Of a stretch of DNA of 64,000 bases, positions 35,396 to 44,537 are shown in pieces. Position 1 is the first letter of the stretch. Every line of letters starts with the position of its first letter. Source of the DNA: JAFAFN01 sp963707555 (GTDB taxonomy: Bacteria; Actinomycetota; Acidimicrobiia; Acidimicrobiales; Microtrichaceae); assembly GCA_963707555.1 (NCBI GenBank), contig CAVPQM010000010.1, forward strand, positions 124,001 to 188,000, in the 5' to 3' direction. The position numbers and the translations under genes were made by a program. Under the pieces are notes generated by a model that did not search any database, was not told the DNA's origin, and saw nothing but the letters and a program-made list of their open reading frames with translations.

Positions 35396-35473
35396 GGCTC
35401 AGTGCTGGCCTGGCTCAGTGCTGGCCTGGCTCAGTGCCGGCCGACTCAGTGCTGGCCCGGCTCAGTGCTGGCT
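35396..35473. repeat. 15-16-base minisatellite overlapping the isomerase stop codon
   Basis: Five copies of GGCTCAGTGCTGGCCT-like units. The stop codon of the minus-strand isomerase-like gene (35462-35464) lies within the last unit, so copy number could change the C-terminus and the spacing to the CoA transferase. Confidence 0.8.
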
Positions 35474-36205
35474 GAGCACCTGGCCGTAGTGCTCGATGGT
35501 GTCGTCGAAGCCGCTCTGACGGAGCGCGCGCCACACGGTGACGGCGTTCATGGCGATCGTGGGCTTGCCCAACCACCGCTCGGCCTCGCCGGCGATGCGG
35601 ATGGCCGACAGGTTGGTGCCGACCTGGACGAGCGCTTCGACGTCGTCGCCGTCGATCTCGCGCAGCGTGGCGGTCACCTGGTCCGGCGTGGTGGCCGCGA
35701 TGTTGGTGGCCGAGGTGCACTGCAGGCCCTTGATGGCCGTCACCTGGAAGCCGCACTCCTCGAGGTACGCGACGGTGAGTGCGTCGGATTCGGCGTGGTA
35801 CGGCGTGAGCAGCGAGATCTTCTCGGCACCCACGGCACGCAGGGCGGCGACCACCGCCTCGGGACCGGTGGTGACCGGGATGCCGACGCGCTGCTCGAGG
35901 GCGTCGGCCCACTCGACGGCGCCGGCGACGCCGCGGCGGATGACCTCGGCGGACATGGCCACGACGAGGCGATCGGGCAGGGCCGTCATGACGGAGTCGA
36001 CGGCTTCGTCGAAGCGCTCCTCCATCTGGTCGAGCAGCGCCTTGGCCGAGGCATCCGAGGTCATCTCGGGCCGGGTGATCAGGGCCCGGCCCGCATGGAA
36101 GGAGATCCCGTGCGGCACCAGACGAGCGAAGTCGTGCTCGACGACGGTGTTCGTCGAGGGGACGATCACGCCCCACTTGGCTCGGTATGCAGCTGCATCA
36201 GGCAC
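35462..36205 (-). CDS. maleate isomerase/arylmalonate decarboxylase-like protein
   Basis: 247 aa from GTG 36205, with GGAGG eight bases upstream. The Asp/Glu-racemase fold is indicated by WGVIVPSTNTVVEHDF, GPEAVVAALRAVGAEKISLLTPY and WLGKPTIAMNAVTVW. Neither canonical Cys of maleate isomerase is visible: the first site reads VVAMSAEV and the second VQVGTNLS. This pattern occurs in a subfamily of uncertain activity. It could isomerise or decarboxylate a dicarboxylate by another mechanism. Divergent from the CitE-type lyase. Confidence 0.8.
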   Translation of the reverse strand: MPDAAAYRAKWGVIVPSTNTVVEHDFARLVPHGISFHAGRALITRPEMTSDASAKALLDQMEERFDEAVDSVMTALPDRLVVAMSAEVIRRGVAGAVEWADALEQRVGIPVTTGPEAVVAALRAVGAEKISLLTPYHAESDALTVAYLEECGFQVTAIKGLQCTSATNIAATTPDQVTATLREIDGDDVEALVQVGTNLSAIRIAGEAERWLGKPTIAMNAVTVWRALRQSGFDDTIEHYGQVLSQH

Positions 36206-36222
36206 AGATCGATCCTCCGTTT

Positions 36223-36266
36223 GGTTGTTCAATTCCCGGAACACTGTACCATATAGCGAAACAACC
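36223..36266. promoter_or_regulatory. divergent promoter/operator region between isomerase and lyase genes
   Basis: GGTTGTT (36223-36229) and AACAACC (36260-36266) are perfect inverted arms 30 bases apart. Inside are CGGAAC-ACT-GTACC and, on the minus strand, GTTTCGCTATATGGTAC (36262-36246), which resembles the operator at 14530-14546. A plus-strand TTGTTC, 16 bases, TACCAT could be the lyase promoter. Probably an IclR-type control region. Confidence 0.45.
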
Positions 36267-36281
36267 ACCGGAGGGTCATCG

Positions 36282-37136
36282 ATGATTCGGAGCTGCTTGT
36301 ACGTCCCCGGCAACCGCCCGGACCGGCTGCAGGGTGCGCTCACCCGTGGAGCGGACGTCCTCATCGCGGATCTCGAGGACGCGGTCGCCCCCGCCGACAA
36401 GGCAGCCGCCCGCGCCGCGGTCGCCGAGTGGCTCGGCGGGCTGTCGGACCCGGCGTCCCAGCCCTGGGTCCGGGTCAACAGCGACAACCTGGACGAGGAC
36501 ATCGAGGCCGTCGTCCACCCCTCGCTGGCCGGCCTGGTGCTGCCCAAGTCCGAGGACCCGGCCACGATCGAACACGTCGCTGCACTGCTCACCCGCCTGG
36601 AGGATGAGCGGGGCATGGCGGACGGTTCGGTGCAGCTGGCGCTGCTCATCGAGAGCGGCGCCGGCATCCTCAACGCCGCGCAGCTCGCCACCGCGCCACG
36701 GGTCAGCCGCCTGCAGATCGGTGAGGCCGATCTGAGCGCCGACCTGGGAGTGACCGCCGGCCCCGAGGGCACCGAGCTCCTCTGGGCGCGCAGCCACGTC
36801 GTGCTGGCCTCGGCGGCAGCCGGCCTGCCCGGCCCGGTCGGCCCGGTGTGGACGGCGATCGACGACATCGACGGCCTGCGCGCCTCGTGCGTCTCGCTCA
36901 AGAACCTGGGGTTCCGGGCGCGCTCGGTGATCCACCCGAAGCACCTCGCGGTGGTCCACGAGGTCTTCACGCCCTCGGCCGCCGAGTTGGAGCAGGCCCG
37001 TGCGCTCGTCGAGCTGTTCGACGCAGCGCTGCGTGATGGTCTCGGGGTGATCCGAGACAGCTCGGGCACCATGATCGACGAGGCCATGGTCCGCCACGCC
37101 CGCAGCCTGCTCGAGGGCAGCGGCGCCGCCAGCTGA
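36282..37136 (+). CDS. HpcH/HpaI/CitE-family lyase (citryl/citramalyl-CoA lyase-like)
   Basis: 284 aa from ATG 36282, preceded by GGAGGG. SCLYVPGNRPDRLQGAL starts the TIM barrel. Mg2+/catalytic segments are ADLEDAVAPADK, LALLIESGAGI and IGEADLSADLGV, with SLKNLGFRARSVIHPKHL near the end. CitE-like enzymes cleave beta-hydroxyacyl-CoA esters (citramalyl-CoA, malyl-CoA, citryl-CoA) to acetyl-CoA plus a 2-oxo acid. A candidate final cleavage enzyme for the island. Confidence 0.9.
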   Translation: MIRSCLYVPGNRPDRLQGALTRGADVLIADLEDAVAPADKAAARAAVAEWLGGLSDPASQPWVRVNSDNLDEDIEAVVHPSLAGLVLPKSEDPATIEHVAALLTRLEDERGMADGSVQLALLIESGAGILNAAQLATAPRVSRLQIGEADLSADLGVTAGPEGTELLWARSHVVLASAAAGLPGPVGPVWTAIDDIDGLRASCVSLKNLGFRARSVIHPKHLAVVHEVFTPSAAELEQARALVELFDAALRDGLGVIRDSSGTMIDEAMVRHARSLLEGSGAAS

Positions 37137-37200
37137 CCCACTCGGGGTCCTGCCCGGTGCACGCGGGTCTGCCCGGTACACGCGGAGCACGACCTCGGGT

Positions 37201-37234
37201 AGCGCTGGAACCCCCCATCACGGGTTCCAGCGCT
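37201..37234. terminator. strong hairpin between lyase and alcohol dehydrogenase genes
   Basis: Perfect 13-base arms AGCGCTGGAACCC (37201-37213) and its complement (37222-37234), 8-base loop, no T-run. Serves the convergent lyase and dehydrogenase transcripts. Two copies of a 19-20-base direct repeat (about 37147-37185) lie just before it. Confidence 0.65.
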
Positions 37235-37295
37235 GCCTGAGCCCGGGACCCAGACGACGAGCCCGATCGGAGCCGGCTCGCGGGTCCTCAGCGGA

Positions 37296-38444
37296 TCAGC
37301 GTGGTGCCTCGTAGCTCTCGTCGAAGACGAGGACGGACTTCACCGCGCCGCCGGTCCTGCCGGCTTCGAGCGCCTCGTTCACCTCGGACGCCGGGAAGCG
37401 CGAGATGAGCCGGTCGAAGGGGAAGCGCCCGGCTTCGTAGTACTCGAGCAGCTGCGGGATGAACACGTGCGGATCCGCGTCGCCCTCGATGACCCCGACG
37501 ATCTTCCGGCCGGCCATGATGTGGCCGCGCGGCACGGCGAAGTCCGGGCTGCCCGCGGCGATGATGCCGCAGACGCCCACACCCTTCTTGAGCACCGCGA
37601 TGGCCTGCTCCGCGACGCCGGGGGCGCCCGCGGTGTCGAGGCTGGCCAGCACACCCTGTCCGCCCGACAGCTCCAGGATCTCCTGGACCGGATCACCCGA
37701 GGCGGCGTTGATGGTGTGCGTCGCGCCGATCGAGCGCGCCATGGCGAGGCGGTCGTCGTTCACGTCGACGACCACGATCTGCTTGCACCCGACCAGGGCG
37801 GCCGCCATGGTCGCCGACAGCCCGACCGGGCCGGCACCGAAGATGGCGATCGTGGTGGACGGCTTGGCGGCCAGCGTGTTGAGCACGGCACCCGAGCCGG
37901 TCTGGATGCCACAGCCCAGCGGCCCGAGGATGTCGAGCGGCAGGTGCTTGGGGACCTTGACGGCGCAGCGAGCGCTGACCACCGCGTGGTCCGCGAAGCT
38001 GGACTGGCCGAACCAGTGGGTCGACACCGGCTGGCCGTCCTGGCTGAACGACGTGGTCCCGTCAGCGACGCGGCTGCCGCTGAAGTTGCGCTCGCCGAAG
38101 GTGTCGCAGTGGAACGGGCGCCCGGAGCGGCAGGCCTCGCAGGTCCCGCACGAGTCGTAGGACAACACCACGTGGTCGCCGACCTCGAGGCCCGTGACCT
38201 GGTCACCCAGCTCCACGACCACGCCCGCGCCCTCGTGCCCGACGACGATCGGGAGCGGGTGCTTGCTGGTGGGCAGGAGCGGGAGCAGGTCGGTGTGGCA
38301 GAGACCGGTCGCGACGATCCGCACCACGATCTCGTTGGGCCGGGGTCGACCGAGGTCGACCCGGTCCATGGTGAAGCCGACCTCTCGGTCGTGGATCACC
38401 AGGGCGTCGACGGTGGTGGGCGTGGTCAGATCGGCGTCGGTCAT
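37296..38444 (-). CDS. zinc-dependent alcohol dehydrogenase (aryl-alcohol dehydrogenase-like)
   Basis: 382 aa. Catalytic zinc: C49 (GLCHTD) and H70-E71 (GHEGAG). Structural zinc: all four Cys in CGTCEACRSGRPFHC. Rossmann motif FGAGPVGLSA. GPLGCGIQTGSGAVLNT is typical of the class III/benzyl-alcohol group. Oxidises an alcohol to the aldehyde with NAD+; the aldehyde dehydrogenase upstream (one-base TGATG overlap) would finish the oxidation to acid. Confidence 0.92.
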   Translation of the reverse strand: MTDADLTTPTTVDALVIHDREVGFTMDRVDLGRPRPNEIVVRIVATGLCHTDLLPLLPTSKHPLPIVVGHEGAGVVVELGDQVTGLEVGDHVVLSYDSCGTCEACRSGRPFHCDTFGERNFSGSRVADGTTSFSQDGQPVSTHWFGQSSFADHAVVSARCAVKVPKHLPLDILGPLGCGIQTGSGAVLNTLAAKPSTTIAIFGAGPVGLSATMAAALVGCKQIVVVDVNDDRLAMARSIGATHTINAASGDPVQEILELSGGQGVLASLDTAGAPGVAEQAIAVLKKGVGVCGIIAAGSPDFAVPRGHIMAGRKIVGVIEGDADPHVFIPQLLEYYEAGRFPFDRLISRFPASEVNEALEAGRTGGAVKSVLVFDESYEAPR

Positions 38445-39946
38445 CAGAACGTCTCCTCGAGAAGTGGCGGGTCGATCACTGCGGCGGGTGGGTCGTACGT
38501 GAGGCGGGGGAGCGCGACGCTCTTGAGCTCCAGGAACTGCGACAGGCCCTCGGGCCCCTGCTCCCGACCGATGCCGGACGACTTCATGCCGCCGAAGGGC
38601 GCACCCTGGGCGTTGGCCGCACCGTTGATGCTGACGCCTCCGGTGCGCAGGCGAGCTGCGACGTCCAGGCCGTGGTCGACGTCCGCGGTCCACACCGAAC
38701 CGGACAGGCCGTACTCGGTGTCGTTGGCCAGGGCGACGGCCTGGTCCTCGTCGTCGTACTCGCTGAGGCACAGCACCGGCCCGAAGATCTCCTCACGGAA
38801 GATGCGCATCGAGTTGGTCACGCCGTCGAACAGGGTCGGCTCGATGTACCAGCCACGATCCAGGTCGGCCGGACGCTTGCCGCCGACGGTGACCTGCGCA
38901 CCCTCTTCGAGGCCAGAGGCGATGTAGGACTCCACCCGGTGGAGCTGACGCTCCGCGACGAGCGGACCGATGAAGGTCGCCTCGTCCATGGGGTCGCCGA
39001 CGGTCAACGCGGCGATCTCGGCGGTGAAGGCCTCGGCGTACTCGGCACGCCGAGCCTTCGGGACGATGACCCGGGTCTGCGCCATGCAGGCCTGGCCGTT
39101 GAGGATGAACGCCATCGAGACGAGCTTGGCGACCGTCGGCTCGACGGGTGCGTCGTCGAGCACCACGGCGCCGGACTTGCCGCCCAGCTCCAGGTTGACC
39201 CGGGCCAGACGCTCACCGGCGACCGACGCGATCCGGCGGCCCGCAGGGGTGCTGCCGGTGAAGGTGATCTTGTCGACATCGGGGTGGGCGACGAGGTGCT
39301 CGCTCACCTCACGGTCGGCGGGCACCAGGTTGAACACACCGGCGGGCAGGCCGATCTCGTGGAAGATCTCGGCCAGCACGAAGGAGTCGAGCGGGGCTTC
39401 GGGGGACGGCTTGAGGATGACGGGGCAACCGGCCACCAGGGCCGGGGCGACCTTGCCCACCGACATCATCAGCGGCACGTTCCACGGGATGATCGCCGCG
39501 ACGACACCGACCGGCTCCTTGCGGATGAGCGTGCGTCGGACGTCGGTGGCGCGTTCCTCGACGAAGCCGAAGGTGCGGCCGAGCTCGGCGTGGTAGCGGA
39601 GGTTCCCCACCGGCGTCGGCACCTGCGCAGTGCGCGAGAAGGTGATCGTGGAGCCCATCTCCGCCGTGATCAGGCGGGCGACCTCTTCGGCCCGTGCCTC
39701 GAGCAGATCAGCGGCTCGGTCCAGGTAGACGGCACGCTCCGCCGGGGACAGTGCGGCCCAGCTGCCGCTGTCCGCCACACGCCGGGCGGCGGCCACGGCA
39801 CGATCGATGTCCGCTCGTGCGCCCTCGGGCACGCTCCCGACGATCTCTCCGGTTGCCGGGGACCTGACCGTGATGGTCGCGGCGGTCGAGGGCTCGACCC
39901 ACTCCCCGTCGATGTAGAGACGATCGTGGACCTGGGCCGTGGTCAT
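38444..39946 (-). CDS. NAD(P)-dependent aldehyde dehydrogenase
   Basis: 500 aa. Motifs: IIPWNVPLMMSVGKVAPAL (quoted part IIPWNVPL), KITFTGSTPAGRRIA, Glu in NLELGGKSG, Cys in LNGQACMAQTRV. Distinct from the aldehyde dehydrogenases at 28563 and 49802. Together with the alcohol dehydrogenase it forms a two-gene alcohol-to-acid module. Upstream, 39947-40018 is AT-richer and probably holds the promoter, but I see no clear operator. Confidence 0.93.
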   Translation of the reverse strand: MTTAQVHDRLYIDGEWVEPSTAATITVRSPATGEIVGSVPEGARADIDRAVAAARRVADSGSWAALSPAERAVYLDRAADLLEARAEEVARLITAEMGSTITFSRTAQVPTPVGNLRYHAELGRTFGFVEERATDVRRTLIRKEPVGVVAAIIPWNVPLMMSVGKVAPALVAGCPVILKPSPEAPLDSFVLAEIFHEIGLPAGVFNLVPADREVSEHLVAHPDVDKITFTGSTPAGRRIASVAGERLARVNLELGGKSGAVVLDDAPVEPTVAKLVSMAFILNGQACMAQTRVIVPKARRAEYAEAFTAEIAALTVGDPMDEATFIGPLVAERQLHRVESYIASGLEEGAQVTVGGKRPADLDRGWYIEPTLFDGVTNSMRIFREEIFGPVLCLSEYDDEDQAVALANDTEYGLSGSVWTADVDHGLDVAARLRTGGVSINGAANAQGAPFGGMKSSGIGREQGPEGLSQFLELKSVALPRLTYDPPAAVIDPPLLEETF

Positions 39947-40018
39947 ACGACATTATCTATCTCAAGTACAGCAGTTGGGTCAAGGGGTGGGGCACCCGAG
40001 ACCCGAGCTGGACCTGCG

Positions 40019-40054
40019 CCGGCCGGTCGCCTCCACGGGAGTGCGACCGGCCGG
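40019..40054. terminator. hairpin terminator after mdh
   Basis: Perfect 12-base arms CCGGCCGGTCGC (40019-40030) and its complement (40043-40054) with a 12-base loop, 11 bases past the mdh stop. No T-run. Confidence 0.65.
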
Positions 40055-40064
40055 GCGCCGGGAC

Positions 40065-41054
<990 letters not shown>

Positions 41055-41307
41055 GATGGCTCCTCGGTTGCGGTGTCGGCGCTGGTTCGCTCGACGTCAG
41101 TGTGCTCGGCGGTCAGAGCACTCCGAGACTACCGACGCCCCGCGACGGCACGAAACGTGGGAGGTGCTGCCGCCCGCACCTGGAGGCCCGCTCGGCCATC
41201 ACACACTCTCCCGGCGGGAGCTGCTTGACAGTAGGAATCGGCCCAACAGACAATGCGGGCTGGTTGGAGAGTGCGGGGGAGGGGCGCCACCGCTGGAGGG
41301 ATTGCAG

Positions 41308-44300
41308 GTGGCGGAGTCAACTGTTCTTGGATGGCGCACGGCCCGGTTCAGCCGGTCCGAGGGGCGCCGAGCGCGCCTGTTGGCACGCGTCCTCAGCGCC
41401 GTTGCCGTGGTGGCGGGCCTGTTGGTTCTCACGCCGCCTGACCCGGCAGCGGCCACCACACTCCAAACGACCGTCCTCTCGCCAGTTGACGGCACCATTT
41501 CATCCAACCCTGATGAGCCACACCGCCGCTCCTACGACGGAAACTACGCCTTCGATGTGCACACCTCGAAGACGAAACGGCCGGTGTTCGCACGGTTTCG
41601 AAACACGAACGGATCACTGAGTCTGTCCGTCAACCTCGTAGGTCCCGCCTGCAGGTCGACACGCATCTCAGATGGTGGCTACAAGCTGGTCCTCAACGTC
41701 ACCATCAACGGCGCGAGAGTCGGAACGATCACGTACTCCCACCTGGTGAATGTCAGGTTCACCAGTGGGACTGTGCCCGTCGGGGCCCATATCGGCGACA
41801 CGGCCACCGCAGCCGACGGAATCGTCGCCGGCGGATGCTGGACCGGCCCCCACGTACACGTGGAACCTCGCAACGACCAGAGCCTGGGCTGTTACTTCAG
41901 GCAACCACTTGAGAGCGGAGCCAACGGTTCCACTCCACTGGGACTGATCGGCGGCGAGCGGGCGTCTCAACCGGACTCGTCGTGCCCAGCTGGCGCAGAA
42001 ACCCCGGCGGCGGCACCGACTTCCCCTCCACCTGCAGGCGTCTATGTCTCCACATGCAATCTGGGGGGCTCCGACCACTGCACCGGCGTGAATCTCCGAA
42101 GCGCTCCGGTGTGGCCGGGGAATGTGACGGGCGCCCTTCCCGAACGTGCGTCCGTGACGCCTCTTTGCTGGACGGCGGGCTATCGAAACCGGGACGCTCA
42201 AGGCGCCACGGACGATCGCTGGGCGTGGGTGCGCGCAACCGACGGTCGAACCGGATTCATCAACTTCCTCTACCTCTGGGGCAGCGGCTTCTCAGTTCCG
42301 GGTTGCGGGCCATTCCCTGGGGCCGCTGCTGACTCCTCGATCACGGGCGACCTCCGCCAGGACGGAAGCGCCCGCGTTCGGTTCCCCCTGACGAACAGCG
42401 GCGTGTTCGATTGGAACATCACGCCGTTGGTCGGAGTGCGATCGCCGTCCGGTGCGGTCAGTTACCAGCGATGCGACGGGTCGAATCCGAGCATCGGATT
42501 GGGAGGCCACTGGACCTGCAGTGCAACCGTGCCGCTGAGTGGTCTGGGTCACTATCAGGTCTGGTTCGCCTACGACGACGCCACCGGACGACACGACAGA
42601 GCCCCGGGTTGGACAGGCCCGTGGCAATGGGACTTCGACGTGCTCGACGGACCGCTGTCCGGAGTTCGGACTGAGCGAACCACGTGGGACCCGCATGTCG
42701 GTGGACAGGTCGGCCTACGTCATGTCGTGCGCAACGCCACCAGCAGCGCCGTTCGCATTCCGTCGCTGTTCGTCGATGCTGGACCCGCCGGGGTGGCGCC
42801 GACCAGACGGTCGTGCGCATCGAACATCACCATTCAGCCGGGCCAGGAGTTCACCTGCGACACCGTCGTCCCGCTCGGGACGGCCGGCGAGGTCACCGCG
42901 CGGCTTGGCTATCTTCGACCGAACGGTGTGGAGTTCGCCGGCCGTCCCCTGTTCGAGCCTGCGTGGTCGATACCCGTCACGCAACGAGCAGAGCCAGCGT
43001 TCGAGATCACTGACAGCGGCGTGGATCTGATGGATCCGACCGTCGGAGGACAGTTCCGGTTCCATTTCACGATTCGCAACAACGGTTCTGGTCCCGGCCG
43101 AATCGCTCCGACGACCGACTTCAGGCCGACTGGTGCCTCCCTGAGCGAGGACTGCATCGACAATGAACCCAGCGATCTCAACAACTGGGGCGTCGTACTT
43201 CAACCCGGCGAAGAGTTCACCTGCTCCCTCGGTGGAACATTCACGAGTCCAGGGCCCATCGCGATCAGGGCGCAGGCGTTCAACCTGCGGGTCGATCGTT
43301 TCGAAGTGCTCGGACTCCTGTTCGAGAACGATCCGCCGCTCACCACTGTGGATGTCCTTCCAGCCCAGCACAGGGGGCTGAGGATCACCGAGAGCTACGC
43401 CGGCCCCCAGCCGGTGGTCGGCGGTCCGGTGGAGGGCAGATACACGATCACGAACTTCGGACAGGAAACAGTCAGGGTGTACGCGACCCTCGAGCCTGAT
43501 CCTGGCTCTGCGACTGGAACCGGAGAATGCGAGGGCGCCAACTACTACACGAGCCGACCTGGCGTTGAGATCCGCCCTGGTCAGTCGTGGACGTGCGTGC
43601 TCTCCAACGCAACGTTGCGGCATGCCGGGCCGCTCACGCTGCGTGCCCACGCCTATCTGATGGGGCCTGGCGACGTGGAGATCTCAGGTTCGGTGTTCAA
43701 CGAGGCTCCACCCATCGCCCGATGGGAGATCCCTGACGCTCCAGCACCTCTACCGCCAGCGGACGTCGGGCTCGACACTCCTGACCCCGGCGGACTCGCT
43801 GCGACGGTCGACGCAGCCCGAGAGGCACCGCCTCGTGCCGCACGACCAGGCGCGCCAACGGGGGTGACTGCACGAGCAGGTCATTCGACGATCGGTGTCA
43901 GCTGGCGTGCTCCCGCGAGCACCGGTGGCTCCCCCATCACCAGGTTCACTGCTGCGGCGTCGCCAGGAGGCCGATCGTGCACCTCCACCACGACCACCTG
44001 CACGATCACCGGCCTGACGAATGGAACGACCTACACCGTGACGGTCACTGCGACGAACTTGGTGGGTTCGGGACCAGCGTCGACTCCGTCCGGGCGTGCA
44101 CGACCGCTCGGCGCAGATCCCGTCGGACGACTCGACGTGCTGAAGGCCAGCTCTCCCAGACGGCTCCACGTCAGAGGGTGGTTGCTCGATTGGAGTTCAC
44201 CCACGTCGCCGATCGACGGCTACCTGGTCGTCGGAGGCCGACTCGGCGCGCCGGGAACAGAGGCCTTCCCGATACGAGCGAACCGTCGACGCGACGACGT

Positions 44301-44457
44301 GGCGTCCGCCTACCCGGGCGCCGGGGCGACGCACGGCTTCGACACACACGTCACCACGACGAAGTCGGGGAAACAGACGGTCTGCCTCGTGGGGAAGAAC
44401 TCAGGGACCGGAGTCCCGCACCAGATCAGCTGCACGACGGTCGACATCGTCAAGTAG
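41308..44457 (+). CDS. large secreted multi-domain protein (M23-like, SH3b, Cys-pair repeats, FN3, C-terminal module)
   Basis: 1049 aa from GTG 41308 (GGAGGG seven bases upstream). Signal peptide about 1-49. Residues 55-200 resemble an M23/LytM peptidase (D83, H145 in YSHL, H182/H184 in GPHVHVE), though the first His is not evident. Residues 245-325 look like SH3b. Four repeats follow (340-445, 448-558, 562-683, 688-810), each with a Cys pair ending in a PG-x-x-[FW]-T-C-like motif. FN3 spans 846-934. The last 110 residues (RGWLLDW...GATHGFDT) match a module common in secreted actinobacterial proteins. Codon use is less GC3-biased than in its neighbours, hinting at transfer. Role in cell-wall turnover or adhesion is inferred. 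Confidence 0.75.
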   Translation: MAESTVLGWRTARFSRSEGRRARLLARVLSAVAVVAGLLVLTPPDPAAATTLQTTVLSPVDGTISSNPDEPHRRSYDGNYAFDVHTSKTKRPVFARFRNTNGSLSLSVNLVGPACRSTRISDGGYKLVLNVTINGARVGTITYSHLVNVRFTSGTVPVGAHIGDTATAADGIVAGGCWTGPHVHVEPRNDQSLGCYFRQPLESGANGSTPLGLIGGERASQPDSSCPAGAETPAAAPTSPPPAGVYVSTCNLGGSDHCTGVNLRSAPVWPGNVTGALPERASVTPLCWTAGYRNRDAQGATDDRWAWVRATDGRTGFINFLYLWGSGFSVPGCGPFPGAAADSSITGDLRQDGSARVRFPLTNSGVFDWNITPLVGVRSPSGAVSYQRCDGSNPSIGLGGHWTCSATVPLSGLGHYQVWFAYDDATGRHDRAPGWTGPWQWDFDVLDGPLSGVRTERTTWDPHVGGQVGLRHVVRNATSSAVRIPSLFVDAGPAGVAPTRRSCASNITIQPGQEFTCDTVVPLGTAGEVTARLGYLRPNGVEFAGRPLFEPAWSIPVTQRAEPAFEITDSGVDLMDPTVGGQFRFHFTIRNNGSGPGRIAPTTDFRPTGASLSEDCIDNEPSDLNNWGVVLQPGEEFTCSLGGTFTSPGPIAIRAQAFNLRVDRFEVLGLLFENDPPLTTVDVLPAQHRGLRITESYAGPQPVVGGPVEGRYTITNFGQETVRVYATLEPDPGSATGTGECEGANYYTSRPGVEIRPGQSWTCVLSNATLRHAGPLTLRAHAYLMGPGDVEISGSVFNEAPPIARWEIPDAPAPLPPADVGLDTPDPGGLAATVDAAREAPPRAARPGAPTGVTARAGHSTIGVSWRAPASTGGSPITRFTAAASPGGRSCTSTTTTCTITGLTNGTTYTVTVTATNLVGSGPASTPSGRARPLGADPVGRLDVLKASSPRRLHVRGWLLDWSSPTSPIDGYLVVGGRLGAPGTEAFPIRANRRRDDVASAYPGAGATHGFDTHVTTTKSGKQTVCLVGKNSGTGVPHQISCTTVDIVK

Positions 44458-44537
44458 CCGAGCGGAGCTTCGCTCGCATGTGCTCAGGAGGCCCCGTCGA
44501 ACCCGGCCGGCGGTCGGCCACCGGAGGGCAGCGCCGC

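Noticed and set aside
35396..35473. CRISPR-like array
   Set aside because: Units are contiguous with no unique spacers and only 15-16 bases long.
23938..36205. A nicotinate/maleamate pathway (maleamate amidase plus maleate isomerase)
   Set aside because: The isomerase lacks both catalytic cysteines and no nicotinate hydroxylase or 2,5-dihydroxypyridine dioxygenase is present.
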